NCBI GenBank assembly: GCA_944383885.1
Contig: CALWRF010000040.1
Coordinates: forward strand, 124,001-188,000
Length of the DNA stretch: 64,000 bases
DNA from: an uncultured Clostridia bacterium
GTDB lineage: Bacteria; Bacillota; Clostridia; Lachnospirales; Anaerotignaceae
Direction of reading: 5' to 3'
The position numbers were made by a program, and so were the translations under genes. Of this stretch, positions 37,031 to 46,034 are shown one piece after another. The stretch's first letter is position 1, and the number at the start of each line of letters is the position of its first letter. The notes beneath the pieces are model-generated. The model saw nothing but the letters and a program-made list of their open reading frames with translations. It was not told the origin of the DNA and did not search any database.

Positions 37031-37086
37031 TTCTAACTTTTTCTAACTTTTCCTGACTTTCTCTGACTTTCTCTGACTTTTCTGAC
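37031..37086. repeat. 10-base tandem degenerate repeat
   Basis: Five consecutive 10-base units from 37031 read TTCTAACTTT, TTCTAACTTT, TCCTGACTTT, CTCTGACTTT, CTCTGACTTT, then a decayed sixth. The exact 10-base period places each T-tract on the same face of the helix, a pattern expected to bend DNA. Confidence 0.8.
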
Positions 37087-37133
37087 CTTCTATTAATTTT
37101 TTGGCTATTATTTTACTTTTCTTTCCTTACGGA

Positions 37134-37235
37134 TTATTTATCCATCTTTTTTAAATTTGCGCAAGGCATATCAAAAACACGGTTTTCATTTAAATATTCC
37201 CGCACTATATCAAGCGCTTCACCGAAATTAGCCAA
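37134..37235 (-). pseudogene. C-terminal gene remnant (33 codons)
   Basis: Directly after an in-frame stop, 33 sense codons with coding character and a final TAA read on the minus strand (start LANFGEALDIVREYL, end CANLKKMDK). There is no start codon context or ribosome site. It looks like the surviving 3' end of a decayed or displaced gene beside the tRNA and recombinase. I do not recognise the parent family. Confidence 0.4.
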
Positions 37236-37317
37236 TTAAACATTTTTAACATATTCTGTAATAAATTTTTATTTATAAATAATAGAATAATAAAAAAGCC
37301 GCAAGAGGGACAGTATT

Positions 37318-37509
37318 ATGGACTTTGCATGGGATATAAAAAGAAAAACAGTTAAATTAAGCCAATATACTGATAAAAAAGGTCTTAGCCACAAAGTAAT
37401 ACATTCCATAGCTGAAAAAGACACAAGTTCCGTAAATGACATTAACTGCATATATTCTGAAATAAATTCAATACTGAAAGAAAATAATCAAGGCGGTATT
37501 TATAAATGA
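37318..37509 (+). CDS. 63-residue protein coupled to the recombinase
   Basis: Small charged protein (MDFAWDIKRKTVKLSQYTD...), predicted helical in its second half. An AGAGGGAC ribosome site precedes the ATG. Its stop overlaps the recombinase start by four bases (ATGA), so the two are translated together. I recognise no family. The position suggests an accessory or directionality factor for the recombinase, which is inference. Confidence 0.7.
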   Translation: MDFAWDIKRKTVKLSQYTDKKGLSHKVIHSIAEKDTSSVNDINCIYSEINSILKENNQGGIYK

Positions 37510-39029
37510 TAGCCATATATGCGCGCCAGTCTGTGGAAAGAGAAAACAGCGTAAGTATTGAAACACAGATAGATTACTGCAAAGCCGCAATCAAGCCGGA
37601 TGAAAAACAGGCGGGAATTAAAATTTACAAAGACCATGGCGCAAGTGGCGGCAATACCAACAGAACCGGCTTTAAAGAAATGATAAAAGATATAAAAAAC
37701 GGCTGCATAAGCAAAGTTATAACATACAAATTAGACCGTATAAGCCGCTCCCTTAACGATTTTACAGTTATACTTCAAGTATTCAAAGAACATGGTGTTG
37801 AGTTTGTATCATCTCAGGAAGCTTTTGACACATCGTCAGTTTACGGCGATTTAATTTTAAAAATGCTTATAGTTTTTGCGGAATTTGAGAGAACATCTAT
37901 TATAAACAGGGTAAAAGACGCATACAGCAAAAGAAGTGACATAGGTCTTTATATGGGCGGCAGAAGGCAGTACGGCTTTAATTTAAAAGATGATTTTATT
38001 AACGGCATACAAACTAAAATTCTCGTGCCCGATAAAAACGAGCTGAGCCAGATTATTTATATATTTAATTACTACTCAGCTCAAAACACATCTTTGCGTT
38101 CTTTGGCAGAAAACCTTAATTTAAACACTATAACGCCTTTAAACGGTACTGTCTGGTCATCTTCCAAACTCAGCGCCATAATAAAAAACCCGGTATATGT
38201 TAAAGCCGATATTAATGTATACAGATACTATGAAAGCATGGGGGTAAAAATTGTTAACAGCCCTTCATTATTTAACGGCACATACGGCGCAAGGCTTTAC
38301 GGCAGAACAACTCACAACAGCAGCCTTTCCGACTGGTCGGATATGAAGCTTGTTTTATGCCGCCATAAAGGCGTTATAAATTCCGAAACATGGCTTAAAT
38401 GCCAGCTGAAGCTTGATAAAAACAGGCGTTTCGGCTCTTCTGTTTCTAACAAAAGCAGTTATATTTCAGGCAGTATTATATGTTCTCTGTGCGGAAGTTT
38501 AATGACAACAGTTAAAAGCCCAAAAAGCGACGGTTCTTTCAGGAGGTATTTTATATGTCCCCAAAAAAGCCATAAAAAAACATGCGAAGGCTGTATCTGC
38601 ACAATTTATGCTGATGATTTGGAAAATTTCATTGATAAATGCATATATGAGAAATTGCTGCAAATTAAATCAGAATATGAAAAAAACAGCGCTTTAAACA
38701 AAACATACATAAACAGAATTAAATCGCGTTTAAAGGACATTCAGCTGCAACAGGACAAATTAGCCGATATTATATTAAACGGCAGTATTAACAACGACCT
38801 TTTAAGTTCTTTAAATCGCAAAGCAAATGCTCTTTCATTGGAAAAAAACAATATTTTAAATACTTTAGACAACTTTAAAACCAAAAAAAATGCTGAATCA
38901 GGCAGTTTTCTGCCTTGCCAAAAATGGTTTGAAGCCGGTTTGAGCCAAAAGAAAGCCATTTTCCAATTACTTGTTAAAAAAGTGATTATATTTAAAGACG
39001 GCTCATGCGAAATTATATGGAATATTTGA
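37506..39029 (+). CDS. Large serine recombinase
   Basis: 507-residue site-specific recombinase. The N-terminal resolvase domain has nucleophile Ser9 in YARQSVERENS and catalytic Arg residues in YKLDRISRSLNDF. A recombinase domain follows (about 165-290). A zinc-ribbon domain holds Cys pairs in CSLCGSLM and CPQKSHKKTCEGC, and there is a C-terminal coiled coil (about 385-460). Length and layout match integrases of phages, ICEs and developmental excision elements. No other mobile-element genes adjoin, so it may be a remnant, a lone mobile gene, or a domesticated switch enzyme. It lies 0.5 kb from tRNA-Pro; I found no att repeat. Confidence 0.93.
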   Translation: MIAIYARQSVERENSVSIETQIDYCKAAIKPDEKQAGIKIYKDHGASGGNTNRTGFKEMIKDIKNGCISKVITYKLDRISRSLNDFTVILQVFKEHGVEFVSSQEAFDTSSVYGDLILKMLIVFAEFERTSIINRVKDAYSKRSDIGLYMGGRRQYGFNLKDDFINGIQTKILVPDKNELSQIIYIFNYYSAQNTSLRSLAENLNLNTITPLNGTVWSSSKLSAIIKNPVYVKADINVYRYYESMGVKIVNSPSLFNGTYGARLYGRTTHNSSLSDWSDMKLVLCRHKGVINSETWLKCQLKLDKNRRFGSSVSNKSSYISGSIICSLCGSLMTTVKSPKSDGSFRRYFICPQKSHKKTCEGCICTIYADDLENFIDKCIYEKLLQIKSEYEKNSALNKTYINRIKSRLKDIQLQQDKLADIILNGSINNDLLSSLNRKANALSLEKNNILNTLDNFKTKKNAESGSFLPCQKWFEAGLSQKKAIFQLLVKKVIIFKDGSCEIIWNI

Positions 39030-39039
39030 TGAATATTTA

Positions 39040-39082
39040 AAACCGCGTTAATTTTTTTAAGATTTTAACGCGGTTTTTTATT
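39040..39082 (+). terminator. Terminator of the recombinase gene
   Basis: AAACCGCGTTAA (39040-39051) pairs with TTAACGCGGTTT (39065-39076), followed by a T run. The remaining bases to 39277 are AT-rich with no gene seen. Confidence 0.85.
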
Positions 39083-39277
39083 AAAAAATTTTTATAAAAA
39101 TTAAATTATTTTTATTATAATTATTTACAAAATATAATAAATTGTCGATAAATTAATAAAGTGTTTGCCACATGCATTTTGTTAATACGCCGAATGCCGT
39201 TGGGAACAGAATTTTAATGTCTGACAAAACGGACACAAACAAAAATCAATTAATAAAGGGAAAGTGAGTGTGTAATT

Positions 39278-41344
39278 ATGAAGAGTATTCGCACAAAAAT
39301 TATTTTCAGCTTGGGCAGCCTTGTAGTTGCAGTGCTTTTAATTCTTGGCATAACAAGCATACTGATGAATTATAACAGCGCAATAAATCAGTTAAAGCAG
39401 TCAGCGCAAATCACTGCTGAAATTTCCGCCGACCGTGTCAGCAAAGAGATACAGTCTTATGTAAATGTAGCTGAGGCTTTCGGCGCACGCAGCGATATTG
39501 CCGACCCTGATGTCCCTGTAAGCCAGAAACAGGCTTTACTGGATACGTGGGCTCAAAAATATGGTATGGTACGTTCTAATATACTTGATTCAAACGGCAA
39601 CAGCCTTATAGACGGAAACAATTATTCCGACAGGGAATATTACCAAAGATGCATGAACGGAGAAGCATATATTTCAACTCCTGTTATGAGCAAAGTTACA
39701 AATGAGCTTACAATTATAGTGGCTGCCCCTATATGGCAGAACGGAAATGCAAACTCTACCCCTATCGGCGTTGTATACTTTGTTCCTGATGAAAACTTCT
39801 TAAATGACATAATGTCAACTATAAATATAAGCGCTAACGGCGGTGCTTATATGTTAAGCAACGACGGCACAACAATAGCAGACCTTGACGCAAGCAAAGT
39901 TTGTGTGGAAAACATAATCCAGAGGTCTTCAAGTGAAACAGACCTTCAGGGCTTGGCTGATATACACAGGGATATGATAGCAGGAAACAGCAATGTAGCT
40001 ACATATTCTACAGAAGGTGAAGAAAAAATAGTCGGCTATGCGCCTGTTGACGGCACAGACGGCTGGAGCCTTGCTGTATACGCTCCTATTTCAGACTTCT
40101 TGCAGTCAACAATTACATCTATTATAGTAACAATAGTTTTAGTGGTATTGGCAATAATACTTATACTTGTAATTTCAATAATAATAACAGGCAGGATATC
40201 AAAGCCTATAAAAGAGTGCGCAAACAGGCTTGTGCTTCTTTCTCAGGGCGATTTAAGCTCACCGGTGCCGACAGTTAATTCAAAAGACGAAACAAAAATA
40301 CTTGCCAGCGCCACAAGGAATATTGTTGATGCCCTCAGGGATATAATTAACGAGGAAAACCATTCTCTCAGCGCTATGGCAGGCGGTAACTTCAATATTG
40401 ATATTAACGACGAAATATACCGCGGAGATTTTAAAGTTGTTGCTGAAAGCATGCATGAAATAAATACCAAATTAAGCAAGACACTTAACGAAATCAACCT
40501 GTCCGCAGACCAGGTTTCATCCGGTTCAGAACAGGTAGCTTCAGGCGCTCAGGCGCTCAGCCAAGGCGCTACGGAACAGGCTTCAAGCGTTGAGGAACTT
40601 GCAGCTACAATTAACGAAATTACAGCTGAAATAGAGAAAAACGCCGATTCTGCTGAAGAAGCTAATAAACTCGCGCTTAACGCCGGCACTTCCCTTGATG
40701 AAACACAGCAGATGATGAAAGAGCTTGTAGGCGCTATGGACGAAATAAATAAAAGCTCAGATGAAATCAGCCATATAATTAAAACTATAGAAGATATTGC
40801 TTTCCAGACAAATATACTTGCCCTTAACGCGGCAGTTGAGGCTGCCCGTGCCGGTTCTGCCGGAAAAGGCTTTGCTGTTGTAGCCGATGAGGTACGCAAT
40901 CTTGCCGCTAAGAGTGCCGAAGCAGCTAAGAGCACATCTTCATTAATAGAGCACAGCATGAAGGCTGTTGAAAATGGAACACGTATTGTTCACCAGACAG
41001 CCGGCTCTATAGAAGAAACAGCTTCAAGCGCGCAGGGAGCTGTATCCGCTATAGGTGTTATATCTGAAGGCTCAAAACATCAGGCTGAAGCAGCTAAACA
41101 GGTCAGCATAGGAATTGACCAGATTTCAAGCGTTATCCAGACAAACTCCGCTACAGCCCAGGAGAGCGCCGCAGCAAGCGAGGAGCTTTCAGGTCAGGCT
41201 GTTATGCTTAAAAACCTTGTCAGCTCATTTAAGCTTAAAAGCTTAGATTCTTCATCTGCGTCTGCACATGATGTAGAAAAAAACCATAAACACGATGAAT
41301 ACAGCGATATGAACACAGCAAATTACTCAAACGAAAAATATTAA
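39278..41344 (+). CDS. Methyl-accepting chemotaxis protein
   Basis: 688-residue chemoreceptor: TM1 at about 7-29, an extracellular double-Cache sensor (about 35-275, with [19 protein letters not shown] typical of dCache_1), TM2 at about 280-304, a HAMP linker, and a long cytoplasmic coiled coil. The tip [22 protein letters not shown], which binds CheA/CheW, is intact. dCache_1 receptors often bind amino acids or other small nutrients; the ligand here is unknown. No che or flagellar genes are nearby. A good GGGAAAGTGAGTG ribosome region precedes the start. Confidence 0.95.
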   Translation: MKSIRTKIIFSLGSLVVAVLLILGITSILMNYNSAINQLKQSAQITAEISADRVSKEIQSYVNVAEAFGARSDIADPDVPVSQKQALLDTWAQKYGMVRSNILDSNGNSLIDGNNYSDREYYQRCMNGEAYISTPVMSKVTNELTIIVAAPIWQNGNANSTPIGVVYFVPDENFLNDIMSTINISANGGAYMLSNDGTTIADLDASKVCVENIIQRSSSETDLQGLADIHRDMIAGNSNVATYSTEGEEKIVGYAPVDGTDGWSLAVYAPISDFLQSTITSIIVTIVLVVLAIILILVISIIITGRISKPIKECANRLVLLSQGDLSSPVPTVNSKDETKILASATRNIVDALRDIINEENHSLSAMAGGNFNIDINDEIYRGDFKVVAESMHEINTKLSKTLNEINLSADQVSSGSEQVASGAQALSQGATEQASSVEELAATINEITAEIEKNADSAEEANKLALNAGTSLDETQQMMKELVGAMDEINKSSDEISHIIKTIEDIAFQTNILALNAAVEAARAGSAGKGFAVVADEVRNLAAKSAEAAKSTSSLIEHSMKAVENGTRIVHQTAGSIEETASSAQGAVSAIGVISEGSKHQAEAAKQVSIGIDQISSVIQTNSATAQESAAASEELSGQAVMLKNLVSSFKLKSLDSSSASAHDVEKNHKHDEYSDMNTANYSNEKY

Positions 41345-41375
41345 TACAATTTACCTCATAAAAACCTCACATCAC

Positions 41376-41410
41376 AAAAAATACTCCTCGAAATACGGGG
41401 AGTATTTTTT
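41376..41410 (+). terminator. Terminator of the chemoreceptor gene
   Basis: AAAAATACTCC pairs with GGAGTATTTTT around an 11-base loop (41376-41410). I see no gene in the rest of 41345-41585. Confidence 0.8.
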
Positions 41411-41585
41411 ATGTACTCACGTTAATTATATATTACTTGTGCATGTTCATCAGTATTTAACGCAGACACAGCATTTTAAAATGCATTAAAAGCGAATTTC
41501 TATTTTATGCCATTTTTAAATCCAAAACTTTAAATTCTTTTATTTTTATATTTTTGCTCTAATTTTTTGTATATAATCAAATAAT

Positions 41586-42149
41586 TCAGCATTGCAGCAA
41601 TCCGTTTAAATCTGTCTGCTTTGCTTCACCGAAACGCTGAAAATGAACTATTTCCCTTTCTCTTAAAAATCTAAGCGGTTTCAGAACATCAGGGTCACTT
41701 GTTAAAGCAATCAAATAATCATAGGTTTTAAGCGCCTTTCTTTCGGCAGCCATATCTTCATACAAATCAGTTATAGGGTCGCCCTTTGACTGAATACCTG
41801 CCGCTGACCATGGGTTTCCTGCGGCGCTGCAAGGATAAACGCCTAAACCATGCGCAACAAAATACTGGTCAAAGCCTGAATCAAGTATCTGCTGCTGGGT
41901 AGCGCCTTTTAAAAGCTGGCGGACTATAGTCCCCATTACTTCCGTATGGGCTATTTCCTCAGTACCAATGTCATTAAGCGTCGCTTTTGCCTGAGGAGTA
42001 ACCATTGCAAATTTCTGGCTCAAATATCTCACGCTGGCACCTAATTCACCGTCACTTCCGCCATATTGCTCAAGCATGATTTTAGCTAATTTAGGGTCAG
42101 GGTTTTTAATGTTTACAGGAAATATAAGCTTTTTTTCATATATCCACAT
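41586..42149 (-). CDS. cotJC: CotJC spore-coat manganese-catalase-like protein
   Basis: 187-residue ferritin-like protein of the Mn-catalase family, a component of the spore inner coat. Dimetal ligand regions are visible: LGASVRYLSQKF, GTEEIAHTEVMGTIV, DLYEDMAAERKALKTYD and FLREREIVHFQRFGEA. The length agrees with Bacillus CotJC (about 190). Last gene of cotJABC, two bases after cotJB. Expected to be made in the mother cell during sporulation and to remove peroxide. Confidence 0.96.
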   Translation of the reverse strand: MWIYEKKLIFPVNIKNPDPKLAKIMLEQYGGSDGELGASVRYLSQKFAMVTPQAKATLNDIGTEEIAHTEVMGTIVRQLLKGATQQQILDSGFDQYFVAHGLGVYPCSAAGNPWSAAGIQSKGDPITDLYEDMAAERKALKTYDYLIALTSDPDVLKPLRFLREREIVHFQRFGEAKQTDLNGLLQC

Positions 42150-42151
42150 AC

Positions 42152-42424
42152 TCAGCAGCCCTCCTTGAAATTAAATTCTCTATCCCATGGCCATGGATTA
42201 TCATCCCACTGCCACCTGTCATCACATCTGTTAATTGAGCGGAAAGAACATACCGGACCCGTCGCTTTTTCATATTTGCCTCTTACGGCATCAGCAGCCT
42301 TTACTATTTTGTTGTACTCAGCTATAGCTTCTTCATTATCCGGGTGTGTATTAAGATAAAGTCCCAAATCCACTGCCATAAAGTCCAGTTCCATTAATTT
42401 AATTAACAAAGTTTCTCTATCCAT
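42152..42424 (-). CDS. cotJB: Spore coat protein CotJB
   Basis: 90-residue family protein: LLIKLMELDFMAVDLGLYLNTHPDN, followed by GPVCSF and the Trp/Pro-rich WQWDDNPWPWDREFNF. It starts within the stop of cotJA (TAATG, sharing one base), so the two are coupled. Needed with CotJA and CotJC for assembly into the coat. Confidence 0.95.
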   Translation of the reverse strand: MDRETLLIKLMELDFMAVDLGLYLNTHPDNEEAIAEYNKIVKAADAVRGKYEKATGPVCSFRSINRCDDRWQWDDNPWPWDREFNFKEGC

Positions 42425-42705
42425 TAATCACACCTCCCCATTTTAGCCCATATATTTTCGTAAGGCATATTAAGGTTTTTAAATGCTGTGCCGGCTATAA
42501 AGCTTTCTTCCTCATTCATAATATCAAAATCCGTTTGATAAGGCACATAAGCCTCAGCAAGACCTGAGTGCTCTATAACACAATCGTTGCAGTCTGCTGC
42601 TTCATAGCAAAAGTCATCTGGCGTAATATCACATGGGTCAGGGCATTTTCCGGCTGTTTTGTGGCAGCTGAAAATTTTATAATAATTATCATATACCTGT
42701 CGCAT
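42424..42705 (-). CDS. cotJA: Spore coat protein CotJA with Cys-rich N-terminal extension
   Basis: 93 residues. The conserved CotJA core occupies the C-terminal part (LAEAYVPYQTDFDIMNEEES, then FIAGTAFKNLNMPY). The first 45 residues hold six cysteines (about 14, 21, 25, 33, 39 and 42, including CPDPC and CNDC), which looks like a metal-binding or cross-linking extension not present in the Bacillus protein as I know it. CAGGAGG precedes the ATG. First gene of the operon; a mother-cell (sigma-E) promoter is expected, and a CATAATAT lies upstream, but I cannot confirm a full site. Confidence 0.9.
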   Translation of the reverse strand: MRQVYDNYYKIFSCHKTAGKCPDPCDITPDDFCYEAADCNDCVIEHSGLAEAYVPYQTDFDIMNEEESFIAGTAFKNLNMPYENIWAKMGRCD

Positions 42706-42925
42706 TGTCTGCCTCCTGTTTTTTATTGAGCAGTTTATATTATGTTAAAAACCTCTATTTGGTTACTGGATGAAAAATAAAAAAGTTTGTCAAAAACATG
42801 CGTTTCTAATTGCAAAGAGTTTGCGCATGTTTTATTTTTGCCGGAAATCAGGCGCTTTGTGTGCTTAAATTCCAATATTCCAATATTTATATTTAAGACT
42901 GATTATAAAAATTAAATCAGCGCGC

Positions 42926-42956
42926 AAAAAACCCCGAACATAATGTTCGGGGTTTT
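42926..42956 (-). terminator. Terminator of nrdDG
   Basis: AACCCCGAAC pairs with GTTCGGGGTT around ATAAT; TTTTT follows on the minus strand, five bases past the nrdG stop. Confidence 0.9.
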
Positions 42957-42960
42957 GGTT

Positions 42961-43479
42961 TTATAAATCAAGCAAAACTATTTTATTTTGGGAAAGTGTC
43001 TTTTTTACATCTATTATCCTTTGATTTCGGCTGCCTTTGAATTTAAGTGTTATATCCTTTTCTTCTTCCACAAACCTGCCGTCTACAAGCACATCTAAGT
43101 AAGACAAAAACTCCTTTGTGAACTGGCAGTTCGCCCTGCTTTTTCCTGTTATTTCCTCAAATGTAAAGCCTGAATAACACCATATATCTTTTTCAGGCAG
43201 CATATTATGTACTTTTTTGCACAGATTCATAAGGTCTTCCTGATTTTCAGCCTCAAAAGGTTCTCCGCCCAAAAGCGTAAGCCCCTTTATATACTTTGGC
43301 TCTAAAGCCTTGATAATTTCATTTTCCGTTACATAAGTATATTCGCTGCCGTAATTAAAATCCCATGTGTCTTGGTTAAAACAGTTTCTGCAATGGTGGC
43401 GGCAGCCTGAAACAAAAAGCGAAACCCTTACTCCTGTGCCGTTTGCTATGTCTGTTTTTTTAATTTCGCCGTAATTCAT
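42961..43479 (-). CDS. nrdG: Anaerobic ribonucleotide reductase activase NrdG
   Basis: 172-residue radical-SAM enzyme that installs the glycyl radical on NrdD. The CxxxCxxC cluster motif is CRHHCRNC (Cys26, Cys30, Cys33), and TLLGGEPF is the SAM-binding GGE motif. It follows nrdD by 12 bases. Oxygen-sensitive, which fits an anaerobe. Confidence 0.96.
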   Translation of the reverse strand: MNYGEIKKTDIANGTGVRVSLFVSGCRHHCRNCFNQDTWDFNYGSEYTYVTENEIIKALEPKYIKGLTLLGGEPFEAENQEDLMNLCKKVHNMLPEKDIWCYSGFTFEEITGKSRANCQFTKEFLSYLDVLVDGRFVEEEKDITLKFKGSRNQRIIDVKKTLSQNKIVLLDL

Positions 43480-43491
43480 ACTAAAGACCTC

Positions 43492-45669
43492 TTAAAGGTG
43501 AAGAACCCTTTCTTTAATCTCCTGTGTTCTTCCCTGATTCCAGAACTGTGTGCCAATATATCCGCATGTACGTCTTGCCACATTCATTTTAGACTGGTCA
43601 TGATTTTTACAGTTAGGACATTCCCAAATAAGCTTTCCGTCTTTATCTGTCACTATCTGTATTTCGCCTTCATAACCGCATGTCTGGCAGTAGTCACTCT
43701 TTGTATTAAGCTCAGCGTAAATAATATTGTCGTATATAAACTGCATTACGCTTATTACGGCTTCTATATTGTTCTGCATGTTAGGCACTTCGATATAGCT
43801 TATGGCTCCGCCAGGTGAAAGAGCTTGGAATTTAGCCTCAAAAGCGAGCTTTGTAAAGGCGTCTATCGGCTCTGTTACATGCACATGATAACTGTTTGTA
43901 ATATAGTTCTTGTCTGTAACGCCTTTAATTATGCCGAATCTCTTCTGCAAACACTGGGCGAATTTATAAGTTGTGCTCTCAAGCGGCGTACCGTAAAGGC
44001 TGAAATCAATATTTTCCTTAGCCTTCCATTTTTTGCAGGCATCATTCATGTGCTGCATAACTTCAAGAGCAAAAGGCTCTGCCTCAGGGTCTGTATGTGA
44101 AAGACCTGTCATATATTTTACGCACTCGTAAAGCCCGGCATAGCCAAGAGATATTGTAGAATATCCGCCGTAAAGGAGTTTATCTATTGTTTCGCCTTTT
44201 TTAAGCCTTGCCAAAGCGCCGTTTTGCCAAAGTATAGGCGCTACGTCTGAAACAGTGCCTTTAAGCCTGTTATGGCGGCACATAAGCGCTCTGTAGCAAA
44301 GGTCAAGCCTTTCATCGAATATATCCCAGAATTTGTCTACATCGCCGCCTGAGGAAAGGGCAACATCTACAAGGTTAATTGTTACAACACCCTGATTAAA
44401 CCTGCCGTAATATTTAGGTTTGCCGTTTTCGTCAACATACGGTGTAAGGAAGCTTCTGCAGCCCATGCATGTATAGCAGTGGCCTTCGCCGTTTTTGTCA
44501 ACTTTAAGCTCAAGCATTTTCTTTTCTGATATATAATCCGGAACCATTCTTTTAGCCGTGCATTTAGCCGCAAGCTCTGTTAAGTAAAAATACGGAGTGC
44601 CCTCTCTGATATTGTCTTCTTCAAGAACATATATAAGTTTAGGGAATGCCGGTGTAATCCAAACGCCGTCTTCATTTTTAACTCCCTGATATCTCTGTTT
44701 CAGTACTTCCTCAATTATAAGGGCAAGGTCGTGCTTTTCCTGCTCGTCCTTTGCCTCGTTAAGATACATAAATACAGTTACAAAAGGCGCCTGCCCGTTT
44801 GTTGTCATAAGTGTTACAACCTGATACTGAATAGTCTGTACGCCTTTGCAGATTTCATCATGAAGGCGTTTTTCGACTATCTCGCTTAATGTTTCTTCCG
44901 AAACTTCAGTGCCTATAGTTTTAATTTCCTCAATAACTTCTTTGCGTATTTTCTCGCGGCTTATCTGAACAAAAGGCGCAAGATGTGTAAGGCTTATGCT
45001 CTGTCCGCCGTACTGCGAGCTGGCAACCTGAGCTATTATCTGTGTAGCTATATTGCAGGCTGTTGAAAATGTATGCGGTTTTTCAATAAGAGTCCCGCTT
45101 ATTACAGTGCCGTTTTGAAGCATGTCCTCAAGGTTTACAAGGTCGCAGTTGTGCATGTGCTGGGCAAAATAATCAGCGTCATGGAAATGTATAATTCCCT
45201 GTTCGTGAGCGTCAACTATATCTTTAGGCAGGAGTATTCTTTTTGTAATATCCTTGCTTACCTCCCCTGCCATATAATCCCTCTGGACACTGTTTACAGT
45301 AGGGTTCTTGTTTGAGTTTTCCTGTTTAACTTCCTCGTTGCTGCACTCTATAAGACTCATTATTTTGTCGTCTGTAGAGTTTGCCTTTCTTACAAGCGCC
45401 CTCTGATATCTGTAAGTTATGTATTTCCTTGCAACAGAAAAAGCCCTTTCAGCCATAATACGGTCTTCTACCATATCCTGTATTTCTTCTACACCCGCAG
45501 CTCTGCCAAGGTTAAGGCATTCTTTTTCTATCTCAAGGGTAATTCTCTCAATCTGCTCTTCCGTAAGCCTTTCAGATTCTACAACTTCGTTGTTGGCTTT
45601 TCTTATAGCTGTGCTTATTTTACTGCTGTCAAAAACAGCCTCTGTTCCGTTTCTTTTTATTATTTTCAT
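43492..45669 (-). CDS. nrdD: Anaerobic ribonucleoside-triphosphate reductase NrdD
   Basis: 725-residue class III reductase making dNTPs without oxygen. The N-terminal ATP-cone (KIIKRNGTEAVFDSSKISTA...) gives allosteric control, and the central (alpha/beta) barrel has GQSISL and CYTCMGCRSF. The C-terminal zinc site (CQTCGYEG...CPNC) precedes the glycyl-radical loop RTCGYIGTQFW, with the radical predicted at Gly703. A candidate NrdR box overlaps the promoter. First gene of nrdDG. Confidence 0.98.
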   Translation of the reverse strand: MKIIKRNGTEAVFDSSKISTAIRKANNEVVESERLTEEQIERITLEIEKECLNLGRAAGVEEIQDMVEDRIMAERAFSVARKYITYRYQRALVRKANSTDDKIMSLIECSNEEVKQENSNKNPTVNSVQRDYMAGEVSKDITKRILLPKDIVDAHEQGIIHFHDADYFAQHMHNCDLVNLEDMLQNGTVISGTLIEKPHTFSTACNIATQIIAQVASSQYGGQSISLTHLAPFVQISREKIRKEVIEEIKTIGTEVSEETLSEIVEKRLHDEICKGVQTIQYQVVTLMTTNGQAPFVTVFMYLNEAKDEQEKHDLALIIEEVLKQRYQGVKNEDGVWITPAFPKLIYVLEEDNIREGTPYFYLTELAAKCTAKRMVPDYISEKKMLELKVDKNGEGHCYTCMGCRSFLTPYVDENGKPKYYGRFNQGVVTINLVDVALSSGGDVDKFWDIFDERLDLCYRALMCRHNRLKGTVSDVAPILWQNGALARLKKGETIDKLLYGGYSTISLGYAGLYECVKYMTGLSHTDPEAEPFALEVMQHMNDACKKWKAKENIDFSLYGTPLESTTYKFAQCLQKRFGIIKGVTDKNYITNSYHVHVTEPIDAFTKLAFEAKFQALSPGGAISYIEVPNMQNNIEAVISVMQFIYDNIIYAELNTKSDYCQTCGYEGEIQIVTDKDGKLIWECPNCKNHDQSKMNVARRTCGYIGTQFWNQGRTQEIKERVLHL

Positions 45670-45727
45670 ATTGCTTCACACTTTCCCCTTTTATAATATT
45701 TCCCGTAATATTTTTCAGCGCTATTTA

Positions 45728-45746
45728 ATTATACTATATATTGTGT
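45728..45746 (-). promoter_or_regulatory. Candidate NrdR box and -10 of nrdDG
   Basis: On the minus strand ACACAATATATAGT (45733-45746) resembles the NrdR box and runs into TATAAT (45728-45733). A second box, usual for NrdR, was not found, so this is tentative. Confidence 0.5.
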
Positions 45747-45749
45747 TTT

Positions 45750-46034
45750 TTGCAAGTGATTTATACAACATCTGCGGCTTTATGTTATTTTTATATATTT
45801 TTGACAAAATTTTTGTATACATTAAAAATCCGTTTTCAATAAAAACACGCTGTAAAAAAAGCTTTATTATTGTTTCTGACGGTATTATTTATAAATGAAG
45901 GTAAAAAAGCCAAACAGGCAGAATTTTCTGTCAAGAGTAAATAATGAACAAAAAAATATTAACTTTTAAACCATAAGATGATAAAAATATTTTTAAGGCA
46001 GCACATTATGTATTTTGCTTTCACAAATTGGAAA
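45750..46034. other. AT-rich intergenic region, no gene seen
   Basis: Between the nrdD promoter and the AEC transporter stop I see no supported gene, repeat or clear terminator. A plus-strand open frame crossing from nrdD ends at 45898, but it is mostly antisense to nrdD. Confidence 0.45.

Noticed and set aside
36914..39082. Integrated element with tRNA-Pro as attachment site
   Set aside because: No repeat of the tRNA 3' end was found on the far side of the recombinase, serine integrases seldom use tRNA genes, and no element genes are present.
39150..39277. Possible sigma-D promoter or c-di-GMP riboswitch before the chemoreceptor
   Set aside because: GCCGAATG near 39190 lacks a TAAA at the right distance, and no GEMM core sequence is present.
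45419..45898. 159-residue plus-strand frame running out of nrdD
   Set aside because: Most of it is antisense to nrdD; the part beyond is AT-rich, hydrophobic and without a start signal.
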